A DNA stretch of 64,000 nt from positions 124,001 to 188,000 of the forward strand of contig CAIPFE010000014.1 of assembly GCA_903864275.1 (NCBI GenBank), read 5' to 3'. Shown piece after piece: positions 1 to 7,987 of this stretch. The DNA comes from an uncultured Mucilaginibacter sp. (GTDB lineage Bacteria; Bacteroidota; Bacteroidia; Sphingobacteriales; Sphingobacteriaceae). The notes beneath the pieces were generated by a model that made no database searches, was not told where the DNA came from, and was given only the letters and a program-made list of their open reading frames with translations. Both the position numbers and the translations under genes were made by a program. How positions within the stretch are numbered: position 1 is the stretch's first letter; the number at the start of each line of letters is the position of its first letter.

Positions 1-1035
1 TTCTTTATAAATGGAGTTCGATTTTACCGAAAGGGCCATTGTACGCCGCATGCGCCAGATCTCTTCTTTCTGGGCTGATGTATCGGCAAACAGTACTTCT
101 TTACAGCCAAAATTTTCTAAAACCTGGTTGATCTTTTCACAATCGGAAAATATAACTTCCTCGTTGGTGCCGTCAACTTCAATCAATAAAAATGCCTGTA
201 CATCATCCTTCAGATCAAAGGCTATACCGTCATGTTCTTTTACCCACTCCACCCCTCTCCGCTCCATAAATTCAAGTGCCGATGGTACGATGCCGGCCCG
301 GAAAATAGCTGAAACAGCCCCGGCCGCATCTTCATTCGAACCGAACGACGCCAGCAGCAAAGCATCAACCGTGGGCCGCGGGATAAGTTTGACAACAATT
401 TTAGTGATAATGCCAAGCGTGCCCTCTGAGCCTATCATTAACTGCGTTAAATTATAGCCCGATGCATATTTTAAGGTATTTGCTCCCGTCCATATAATTT
501 CGCCTGAAGGCAATACTATTTCAAGGTTGAGTATATATTCGCGTATAGTACCGTATTTAACCACCCTGGGGCCACCCGAGCCATGCGATACATTGCCGCC
601 AATAAAACAGCTCCCTTTGCTTGCCGGGTCGACGGGGTACAACAAACCTTTGGCGGCTACCTGGTCCATAAATTCTTCGGTGATCACACCGGGCTCAACC
701 ATAGCCTGCAGGTTTTGCTCATCAATCATCAATACCTTATTAAACCGCTCCATGGCTATAAGCAAACCGCCCATTACAGGCAAAGCCCCTCCGCTTAACC
801 CGGTACCTGCTCCCCTTGGTGTTACTGGTATCAAATGCTCATTGCAAAACCGCATCAATACCGAAACTTCTTCTGCTGACTTCGGTTTTACAACTACTTC
901 AGGGTAATAATGCAGGTCTTCTGTTTCATCATGACTATATTTTTCAAGGGCAGCATGTTGTGTAATAACAAAATCATCGCCAACTATTGATTTGATTGCG
1001 GCTAATATTTCAGCTGTTATTTTGTTGTAAGGCAT
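1..1035 (-). CDS. FAD-linked oxidase, GlcD-like (3' end outside window)
   Basis: Reading the minus strand from the ATG at 1033-1035 gives 345 codons that stay open to the window edge, so the C-terminus is missing. The product resembles the FAD-binding subunit of glycolate/D-lactate oxidases, which oxidise 2-hydroxy acids. A PCMH-type FAD-binding region is visible in the first 200 residues: PRGAGTGLSGGA, then GGNVSHGSGGPR, then the loop IGSEGTLGIIT. The read ends within the FAD-oxidase C-terminal domain. The start overlaps a 14-bp arm of an inverted repeat whose other arm holds the folB stop, so the two genes may be co-transcribed from folB. The exact substrate cannot be told from the sequence. 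Confidence 0.88.
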   Translation of the reverse strand, partial: MPYNKITAEILAAIKSIVGDDFVITQHAALEKYSHDETEDLHYYPEVVVKPKSAEEVSVLMRFCNEHLIPVTPRGAGTGLSGGALPVMGGLLIAMERFNKVLMIDEQNLQAMVEPGVITEEFMDQVAAKGLLYPVDPASKGSCFIGGNVSHGSGGPRVVKYGTIREYILNLEIVLPSGEIIWTGANTLKYASGYNLTQLMIGSEGTLGIITKIVVKLIPRPTVDALLLASFGSNEDAAGAVSAIFRAGIVPSALEFMERRGVEWVKEHDGIAFDLKDDVQAFLLIEVDGTNEEVIFSDCEKINQVLENFGCKEVLFADTSAQKEEIWRMRRTMALSVKSNSIYKE

Positions 1036-1157
1036 AACACGATTTTTAAGATTTGATGGATGAACAGGATTTTAAAATTATATAATTGGCCGGAATATCA
1101 AAATCAACAAACTGCACCGCCGCCCCGACCATCCGTTAAATTCTAAAAATCGTGTTA
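1034..1157. repeat. Inverted word array between folB and the GlcD-like gene
   Basis: The 14-mer TAACACGATTTTTA at 1034-1047 is repeated as its exact reverse complement at 1144-1157, with about 96 bp between. The left arm continues into GATTT/GGATGAACAGGATTTT words (about 1048-1073). These resemble the array after the arginine deiminase-like gene near 61.94 kb. The right arm includes the folB stop codon and the left arm overlaps the start codon of the next gene. A long-range mRNA hairpin or attenuator is possible, but that is inference. Confidence 0.6.
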
Positions 1158-1505
1158 AACGGTTATAACAATTTGTGAATAATCGACCTTGCCAGCCAGC
1201 GGTGGATCGAGCTTTTTTATCGAAACCTGTATTTTATCTGCAAACAGATACTTATCTTTTACTTCATCGGCAATTGACTGCGCAACCGTTTCAATAAGCT
1301 TCCGGGTTTGCTGCATTTGTTGGGCCACTATTCTGTAAAGCTTCTCATAATCAACAGTATTCGCAATTTTATCTTCCTTTAGGTTATTAACTGGCATAAA
1401 ATCTACTTCCACGTCAACAATAAATTTTGTCCCTAATATTTGTTCTTCAGGGTAAAACCCGTGGTAGGCAAAAAATTCGGCACCGTGGATGGCTATGGTA
1501 ATCAT
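1155..1505 (-). CDS. folB: Dihydroneopterin aldolase
   Basis: This 116-residue protein has the usual length of FolB, which converts 7,8-dihydroneopterin to 6-hydroxymethyl-dihydropterin and glycolaldehyde in cytosolic folate synthesis. It opens with ITIAIHGAEFFAYHGFYPEE, matching the family's N-terminal strand and the YHG..xxE active-site region. The middle has TVDYEKLYRIV and ETVAQSIAD, and the C-terminus has the KKLDPPLAG segment equivalent to the family K-P-x-A motif. It is transcribed away from the glutaryl-CoA dehydrogenase gene. The 5' flank carries one arm of a perfect 33-bp inverted repeat, and the stop codon lies inside another repeat arm. Family assignment is confident. Confidence 0.92.
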   Translation of the reverse strand: MITIAIHGAEFFAYHGFYPEEQILGTKFIVDVEVDFMPVNNLKEDKIANTVDYEKLYRIVAQQMQQTRKLIETVAQSIADEVKDKYLFADKIQVSIKKLDPPLAGKVDYSQIVITV

Positions 1506-1525
1506 TCTTCAAAAATAGTTTTTTT

Positions 1526-1680
1526 AATTTCGGATTTCGGAATTTCGATTTCGGATTTACGGCAATTTTTAATTTTGGATTGCTGATAAGGCGTTATTTT
1601 TAATTTCTGGGTAAAATAACCTGAACGTGCGAAACCCTACATCAAATAAATCCGAAATCGAAATTCCGAAATCCGAAATT
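1526..1680. repeat. Perfect 33-bp inverted repeat between divergent genes
   Basis: The 33 bases at 1526-1558 are the exact reverse complement of 1648-1680, with an 89-bp spacer. Each arm is built from repeats of TTTCGGAT/TTTCGAT/TTCGGAAT-like words. The spacer holds a smaller inverted repeat (GTTATTTT and AAAATAAC). The element fills the space between divergent folB and the glutaryl-CoA dehydrogenase gene, and its right arm ends 8 bp before a TATCTTTG box. Its position between two starts argues against a simple terminator. Confidence 0.85.
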
Positions 1681-1688
1681 CAATTCCC

Positions 1689-1696
1689 TATCTTTG
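1689..1696 (+). promoter_or_regulatory. Predicted -7 promoter box TATCTTTG
   Basis: TATCTTTG matches the Bacteroidota housekeeping -7 consensus TAnnTTTG and lies 22 bp before the ATG of the acyl-CoA dehydrogenase gene. No clear TTG is present at the -33 distance, where the right arm of the inverted repeat lies instead. The same box occurs in the same arrangement at 60459. Confidence 0.6.
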
Positions 1697-1718
1697 CGCA
1701 CCAATTACTGAATACACT

Positions 1719-2900
1719 ATGTCTAAAAAAGATCTTTTTGAATCGCCTGATTACTATCAAACAGATGAATTGCTTACCGATGAGCATAAATTAATACGCG
1801 CTACGGTGAGGGACTGGGTTAAAAAAGAAGTTAGCCCGATAATTGAGGATTATGCACAGCGGGCCGAATTCCCGAAGCAACTGATAAAAGGCCTTGGTGA
1901 GATCGGGGCCTTTGGACCGACTATCCCCGTGGAGTATGGAGGGGCCGGACTTGATTATATGGCCTACGGCATTATCATGCAGGAGATCGAGCGTGGTGAT
2001 TCTGGGATCAGGTCAACAGCTTCTGTACAGGGATCATTGGTTATGTACCCCATTTATGCTTATGGTTCTGAAGAACAAAAGAAAAAATACCTGCCCAGAC
2101 TGGCGACAGGCGAACTGATGGGCTGTTTCGGGCTTACCGAACCTGACCACGGCTCAGACCCAGGCGGCATGACCACCAATTTTAAGGATGCCGGAGACCA
2201 TTATTTATTAAGCGGCGCCAAAATGTGGATATCCAACTCCCCATTTGCTGACATAGCTATTGTTTGGGCAAAAGATGAAAACAAAAAAATACGCGGTTTA
2301 ATAGTAGAGCGTGGCATGAAAGGTTTCACCACACCCGAAACGCACAACAAATGGTCGCTAAGGGCCTCGGCCACAGGAGAACTCGTCTTTGATAATGTAA
2401 AAGTGCCAAAGGAAAACCTATTACCCAACGTGTCTGGTTTAAAGGGGCCGCTGGGCTGCCTTAACCAGGCCCGCTACGGCATAGCCTGGGGTGCGTTGGG
2501 TGCCGCTATGGATTGTTATGATACCGCTTTACGATATGCTAAAGAACGTAAGCAATTCGGCAAGCCGATAGCTGCATTCCAGCTTCAGCAAAAGAAGCTG
2601 GCTGAGATGATAACTGAAATTACCAAAGGGCAGCTATTGGTTTGGCGCTTGGGGATGCTAAAAAATGAAAACAGGGCCACGCCAGCCCAAATCTCAATGG
2701 CAAAACGTAACAGTGTGGAAACTGCTATAACCATAGCCCGCGAGGCGCGCCAGATATTGGGCGGAATGGGAATAACCGGCGAATACCCGATCATGCGGCA
2801 CATGATGAACCTGGAGTCGGTGATCACCTATGAAGGCACACATGATATTCATTTACTGATAACAGGCATGGACATCACCGGTGAAGAAGCTTTTAAGTAG
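1719..2900 (+). CDS. Glutaryl-CoA dehydrogenase-like acyl-CoA dehydrogenase
   Basis: This 393-residue flavoenzyme has the full acyl-CoA dehydrogenase fold: N-terminal helical domain (about 1-130), middle beta domain with CFGLTEPDHGSDPGGM (FAD/substrate loop) and KMWISNSPFAD, and C-terminal helices with RKQFGKPIAAFQLQQ. The catalytic base is probably Glu372 in TYEGTHDIH. That motif, with MNLESVITYEG and ITGEEAF at the end, is the signature that separates glutaryl-CoA dehydrogenases from chain-length acyl-CoA dehydrogenases. It would convert glutaryl-CoA to crotonyl-CoA in lysine/tryptophan breakdown and pass electrons to ETF. It stands alone, with a promoter box and an inverted repeat upstream. 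Confidence 0.88.
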   Translation: MSKKDLFESPDYYQTDELLTDEHKLIRATVRDWVKKEVSPIIEDYAQRAEFPKQLIKGLGEIGAFGPTIPVEYGGAGLDYMAYGIIMQEIERGDSGIRSTASVQGSLVMYPIYAYGSEEQKKKYLPRLATGELMGCFGLTEPDHGSDPGGMTTNFKDAGDHYLLSGAKMWISNSPFADIAIVWAKDENKKIRGLIVERGMKGFTTPETHNKWSLRASATGELVFDNVKVPKENLLPNVSGLKGPLGCLNQARYGIAWGALGAAMDCYDTALRYAKERKQFGKPIAAFQLQQKKLAEMITEITKGQLLVWRLGMLKNENRATPAQISMAKRNSVETAITIAREARQILGGMGITGEYPIMRHMMNLESVITYEGTHDIHLLITGMDITGEEAFK

Positions 2901-3203
2901 AATATCGGTTTTGGGAATTTCGATTTTTCACCCTTTTTTGCCTTTTCAATAGTGTTCAAGAGGGGATTGCAGGTTCGGATTTTTTTGTTCACATTCCTTT
3001 TGCTAAAATTTTAAAATTGCCTATGCAGTATGAAAAAATGCTTAAAAGTTAAATATAAAGCTTTGAAGTAAAAAAGACACTAAATCTCACCCTGATTCCC
3101 TTCTTTATCAGCTATTTAACGAAAAAAAATATATCTTTAAAATATTTTTTTTAACAGATTTTTACTATTATAATTAGGCAAAATTGTAACCCCCGTCTAA
3201 ACC
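2901..3203. other. 303-bp intergenic region
   Basis: AT-rich spacer between the acyl-CoA dehydrogenase and histidine kinase genes. The first 30 bases carry GGAATTTCGATTTTT, resembling one word of the 1526-1680 repeat without a partner arm. The region before 3204 has long T and A runs and TATCTTTA at about 3132, which may be a weak -7 box. No coding sequence or RNA gene was recognised. Confidence 0.4.
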
Positions 3204-5310
3204 ATGTTTTTTTTAAAAAAACAGCAATATCACAAAATATTCTTGCAGGCTTTTGCCCGCCAATCCTTACTGTATTTTTTTTCGATTGCTGTTGGAGCGG
3301 GGCTTCTGTTTTCCTGCAACAAGCCATCAGGAATTATTAGTACCAATGCCAATTATAAGAAAGTATTGGACTCTGCAAATATTGTTTACGACCACGGCAA
3401 ATATGAGCAGGCTGTAAATCATCTTGATTCTTTAACAGCCCGGTACAAGGACCTGGATATCAGTCAAAAATTTGATTACTATTCGATCAATTACAATTAT
3501 CTTTTTCATATAAAAAAGGCAAATAACCTCGCCATGCTTTATGCTGACAGCATACTTAACCTTTTTAATAACCCTGAGAAAAAGCTTAAATACATCGTTA
3601 AATATGGCCAGGCATTCTTTTTCAAGGGAGATGTCCTTTTCGAAGAAAACAAGTACAACGAGGCATATGAATATTTTTACCAGGGAAAACTCATAGCTAA
3701 CAGGGTTAGCAGTAAATGTACCCTTGGCGATTTCAGCTATCGCATGGGCATGATCATGTATAAGCAGGAACATTTTAGCCTTGCCGCCGCAAATTTTAAA
3801 AACAGTTCGGCAGAGACGGCCGCATGCGATTTAAGTTTCAGTTACTTTTATCGCAGGCAGGAGGTATACAACAACACGGGGTTATGCTATAGTAAATTAA
3901 ATGAGGCAGACAGCGCACTTGTATATTTTAAAAAGGCCCTTGACTTTATTGACAGCAATGCAGAACGGTTTAAAGAGCGGAAGATTTTACTTGATGTTGC
4001 CCGCGGTGTGATATATGGTAATGAGGGGAATGTTTATGCTAAAGCAGGCAACATTCCGCTTGCGAAAATGCTGCTGAAACAAAGCAGCGAAATTAATTTA
4101 AAGAAAGACTATGATAATGGGGATGCCGAATTATCCGAGTTAAAACTTGCACATATTTATTACCGCGCGCACCAGGCGGATTCCATGTTGAACTTGCTGC
4201 GCGTGATGCGACCCCAGTTAGACAGTGTGAAAAACCAGGAGGCTGAGGCCGATTGGAATTTCCTGATGGCAAATTATCTTATCAGAAAACAAGATCCGAG
4301 AGCAGCATTAACCTACCTAATTAAATATAATGCCCTAAAAGATTCGATCGTCGCCCGTGACAAGGGACTGATGGAAGCCGATATTGTCCAGCAAATAAAA
4401 CGGCTCGAACAGGACAACGAATTTGATGTACTTAAAAAGGACAACCAGCAACAGAACCTTTATTTAAAAATCGCAGCTGGTTTCGGGGTAATGCTATTAA
4501 TAATCTTTTTTCTTATCCTGCTAAACTGGCGAAAGTCAAGAAGAAATATAAAAATCCTGGGAAGGTTAAATCACCAGATCAAGGATCAGAATCACAGCCT
4601 CGGCCTTGCCCTGGAAGAGCTCAACGTGAGCAGCCAGGAAAAAGACCGTATCCTGCGGACCGTTGCCCATGACCTTAGAAATCCGCTGGGCGGTATAGCT
4701 TCATTGACTAACGCCATGGCTGACGATGATTTTACCGAAGAGCAACAAAGGATGGTAACCCTGATAAAAGAAACGTCGAACAATTCGCTTGAATTGATAA
4801 ATGAAATATTAGAGGTGACCAACAATACCGGGAGCACAACTATGCTGAACAGGGCATTGGTTGAAATTAATTCGCTGCTAAGCCATAGTGTAGAGTTATT
4901 GCGCTTCAAAGCAGCGGAAAAGAACCAGCAAATTAAGCTTGAGCTCTTAGACAGGCCTGTTGATTTATTTATCAGCCGCGAGAAGATATGGCGGGTAATC
5001 AGCAACCTGCTCAGCAATGCTGTAAAGTTTAGTCCATCCGGTGCTGATATTTTTTTTAAAAATTATTGATAAGGGCAAGGAGGTTGAAATATCAGTAAAG
5101 GATTCGGGCATCGGCATACCGGAAAATATGAAAAGTAAGGTATTCAACATATTCACAGAAGCCAAACGCCCGGGAACGGCTGGCGAGAAATCATTTGGGC
5201 TTGGGCTTTCCATAAGCAAGCAGATCGTGGAAAGCCACGGTGGGAAAATATGGTTTGAAAGCAACGCTGAAAACGGCACAACTTTTTTTGTAAGGTTGCC
5301 GAAACCGTGA
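3204..5310 (+). pseudogene. TPR-sensor histidine kinase with a one-base frameshift
   Basis: The first frame (3204-5069) encodes a signal or lipoprotein-like start (LLFSCNKP), TPR-like helices over about residues 40-400, one membrane segment near 422-444 and a HisKA domain with His489 in RTVAHDLRNP. It stops just after NLLSNAVKFSPSG, the N box of the ATPase domain. The rest of that domain (DSGIGIP, FGLGLSISK, GTTFFVRLP) lies in the +1 frame up to 5310. The break is at a T8-A5 run (5050-5062); removing one base restores a protein of about 702 residues. It would be a membrane sensor kinase without a fused receiver. A sequencing error, a true lesion or transcript slippage cannot be told apart here. 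Confidence 0.82.
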
Positions 5311-5391
5311 AGTTCAGGGTTGATGGTTCATAGTGCACCGCTATTTTCTTGACCTAAACAAAGCAAACTGCTGATTGCAAACTGCCAACTG
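5311..5391. repeat. Weak word array downstream of the kinase gene
   Basis: Between the kinase stop and the exonuclease start, 5360-5391 contains repeated words (GCAAACTGCTGATTGCAAAC, then TGCCAACTGA). Words such as GTTCAGGG and GTTCATAG lie at 5311-5332. No clear matching inverted arm is visible. It looks like a degenerate member of the intergenic word arrays described elsewhere in the window. Confidence 0.3.
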
Positions 5392-5427
5392 ATTTATTAT
5401 ATTGCCCGATAAAAACAAGGGTAACCA

Positions 5428-6138
5428 ATGCTTGAACAATACGATCTTCATAACTTGCTTGTTATTGATATTGAGACAGTTCCGCAATACAGCAGTTTTG
5501 AACAGGTACCTGAATATTTTCAAAAACTGTGGGACTTAAAAACACAATACCAGCGTAAAGAGGAAACGCCCGAAGCATTTTATGAGCGCGCCGGCATTTG
5601 GGCGGAATTTGGAAAGATCATTTGTATTTCAGCAGGCATATTTACCGGCGGTAAAACTACTGGCTTAAGGGTAAAATCGTTCGCCTCGCATAACGAGAAG
5701 GAACTTTTGACGGGATTTTCCGCATTACTGACCAGCCAGCCGACCAGTTTGATCCTGTGCGCTCATAACGGCAAGGAATTTGATTTCCCTTACATCTGCC
5801 GCAGAATGCTTGTAAATAGCTTAAAAATTCCTTCACAGCTTGAAATATCCGGCAAAAAACCCTGGGAAGTAAACCACCTTGACACTATGGAGCTTTGGAA
5901 GTTTGGCGATTATAAAAGCTATACTTCCTTAAGTTTATTGACCGCCATTTTTAATATACCTACACCTAAAGATGATATCGACGGCAGCATGGTAGGCCAC
6001 GTTTATTGGGTGGAAAACCAACTGGAACGCATAACTACTTATTGCGAAAAGGACGTTATCGCTACGGCCCAACTACTGCGGCGTTACCGTGGGGAGGATT
6101 TGATCACAGATGAATTTATCACCATAGTAGGCCAATAA
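5428..6138 (+). CDS. Predicted 3'-5' exonuclease, PolB exonuclease-like
   Basis: The 236-residue protein has the RNase H-like DEDD exonuclease motifs in order: Exo I LVIDIET (Asp14, Glu16), Exo II CAHNGKEFDFPYICRR, and Exo III YCEKDVIATAQL. This pattern fits the family of stand-alone exonucleases related to the DNA polymerase B proofreading domain (Pfam DNA_pol_B_exo2). It probably degrades single-stranded DNA or RNA ends in a metal-dependent reaction; the physiological substrate is not known to me. Its stop overlaps the start of the next gene (TAATG at 6136-6140), so translation of the two is likely coupled even though their functions look unrelated. Confidence 0.8.
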   Translation: MLEQYDLHNLLVIDIETVPQYSSFEQVPEYFQKLWDLKTQYQRKEETPEAFYERAGIWAEFGKIICISAGIFTGGKTTGLRVKSFASHNEKELLTGFSALLTSQPTSLILCAHNGKEFDFPYICRRMLVNSLKIPSQLEISGKKPWEVNHLDTMELWKFGDYKSYTSLSLLTAIFNIPTPKDDIDGSMVGHVYWVENQLERITTYCEKDVIATAQLLRRYRGEDLITDEFITIVGQ

Positions 6139-7847
6139 TGCTGAAAGTAACCTCGCTCGATGTCAAATTTAGGGGACAACATGGCCTGCTTGAAGCGGTT
6201 AAAGAAGTGTCTTTTCATTTAAATAAAGGTGAAACTGTTGGCATAGTCGGCGAATCAGGCTCCGGCAAATCCGTTACCGCGCTGGCATTGATGGGTCTGC
6301 TTAATGAAGATCAAACGCTGATCAGCGGCGAGGTTTTATTGAACGGCACAAGGTTAAATACACTGCCTGAAGAGGAGATGCGAAAGATCCGGGGCAATCA
6401 CATAGCGATGATATTCCAGGAGCCGATGACCTCGCTTAACCCGGTTTTTACCTGTGGTTTCCAAATCACGGAGGCTATTCAACTGCACCTCAAAACAAGC
6501 AATAGCGAAGCTAAGCGCAGAACAATTGAATTGTTCAATGAGGTACAGCTGCCGCGTCCCGAAGCCATTTTTGACAGTTACCCGCATCAAATTTCGGGGG
6601 GGCAAAAGCAAAGGGTGATGATAGCAATGGCCTTGTCATGTAACCCGGAAATCCTGATTGCTGATGAACCCACCACAGCGCTTGACGTGACGGTGCAAAA
6701 AACCATTATAGAGCTATTGCGGAAGCTAAAGGCCGAACGCAATATGAGCCTGATATTTATCTCGCATGATCTGGGTGTGATCAGTGAAATTGCCGATCGT
6801 GTGCTGGTAATGTATAAAGGCAAGGTGGTTGAAGAAGCGTTTGTTAAAGAATTATTTTCGGACCCACAACACCCCTACACAAAGGGGCTGTTAGCCTGCC
6901 GGCCATCGCCCGATTATCGGTTAAAAAAGCTGCCGGTTATTGCCGATTTTATAGCCGCCGATACAAAAGAGCCAATAAGTATTGAAGCGATCAGGGAAAC
7001 ATATGCTTATCCCGCTAAAGAAATTGCAGACCGTAAAACCAAATTATATAGCAAGGAGCCGCTGTTAGAGATAAACAGCCTTAATACCTGGTTCCCGATT
7101 GGGGGGAACTTTTTTGGAGGGTCTAAAGAAATTGTTAAAGCAGTTAACGATGTTAGTTTTGATGTTTATCCCGGTGAAACACTGGGTTTGGTTGGCGAGT
7201 CGGGCTGCGGAAAAACAACGCTGGGCCGCAGCATTTTGCGTTTGATTGAACCAACATCGGGTAACATAAATTTTGACAACACTGATCTGCGCGGCCTTAA
7301 CAAGGACGACATGCGGGAGATCCGCCGGGATATACAGATCATTTTCCAGGACCCTTACTCATCGTTAAACCCGCGCCTAACTGTAGGTGATTCGCTAATG
7401 GAACCATTGCAAGTACACCAGTTTTATGCCAATAACAGCAAACGAAAAAAAAAGGTGCTTGAGTTGCTGGAGCGCGTAAACCTGCTGCCGGAACATTTTA
7501 ACCGCTACCCGCACGAGTTTTCCGGGGGCCAGAGGCAGCGGATTGTTATTGCCCGTGCATTAGCATTGCGGCCAAAGTTTATTATTTGTGATGAATCGGT
7601 TTCGGCACTGGACGTATCGGTACAAGCCCAGGTTCTGAATCTGATCCGCGAACTGCAACAAGAGTTTAACCTTACTTATATTTTTATATCTCATGATTTG
7701 GCGGTCATCAAGCATATATCAGATAGAATGATGGTGATGAATAAGGGAGAGGTTGTTGAGGTGGGTGATCCGGAAGAGATTTATTATCATCCGAAGGAAG
7801 AATATACCAAAAGGTTGATTGCGTCGATACCGGGGAAGTTGGCATAA
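6138..7847 (+). CDS. Fused di/oligopeptide ABC transporter ATPase (DppD-DppF type)
   Basis: A single 569-residue chain contains two complete ABC ATPase domains. The first has Walker A GESGSGKS (residues 38-45), signature ISGGQKQR and Walker B ILIADEPTTALD. The second has GESGCGKTTLG, FSGGQRQR and FIICDESVSALD, where the residue after the catalytic Glu is Ser rather than Pro. Each domain ends with the Dpp/Opp-type tail (HPYTKGLLACRPS; EEYTKRLIASIPG). Fused versions of DppD and DppF are common in Bacteroidota. The protein would energise peptide or nickel-type uptake at the inner membrane. No permease or binding-protein gene is adjacent, so its partners are encoded elsewhere. Confidence 0.9.
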   Translation: MLKVTSLDVKFRGQHGLLEAVKEVSFHLNKGETVGIVGESGSGKSVTALALMGLLNEDQTLISGEVLLNGTRLNTLPEEEMRKIRGNHIAMIFQEPMTSLNPVFTCGFQITEAIQLHLKTSNSEAKRRTIELFNEVQLPRPEAIFDSYPHQISGGQKQRVMIAMALSCNPEILIADEPTTALDVTVQKTIIELLRKLKAERNMSLIFISHDLGVISEIADRVLVMYKGKVVEEAFVKELFSDPQHPYTKGLLACRPSPDYRLKKLPVIADFIAADTKEPISIEAIRETYAYPAKEIADRKTKLYSKEPLLEINSLNTWFPIGGNFFGGSKEIVKAVNDVSFDVYPGETLGLVGESGCGKTTLGRSILRLIEPTSGNINFDNTDLRGLNKDDMREIRRDIQIIFQDPYSSLNPRLTVGDSLMEPLQVHQFYANNSKRKKKVLELLERVNLLPEHFNRYPHEFSGGQRQRIVIARALALRPKFIICDESVSALDVSVQAQVLNLIRELQQEFNLTYIFISHDLAVIKHISDRMMVMNKGEVVEVGDPEEIYYHPKEEYTKRLIASIPGKLA

Positions 7848-7959
7848 GCGCAAGTTTGGCTAAAGGCTTATTCATAATTTGCCACATGGTATATAAAGTT
7901 CACATAGATAAACATCTGCTTCGCTGCTGGCATTTTCGCTCCGCATTCAAAAACTTCCG

Positions 7960-7967
7960 TACCTTCG
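7960..7967 (+). promoter_or_regulatory. Possible -7 box TACCTTCG before rnr
   Basis: TACCTTCG differs by one base from TAnnTTTG and lies 20 bp before the ATG of RNase R. No convincing -33 element is visible. The 140-bp spacer otherwise looks featureless. Confidence 0.35.
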
Positions 7968-7987
7968 TATAATACTTATACTACCCA

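Noticed and set aside
5041..5070. Programmed frameshifting in the histidine kinase
   Set aside because: A -1 slip at the T run leads straight to a TAA stop; a +1 shift is needed and no known +1 signal is present. Slippage at transcription remains possible.
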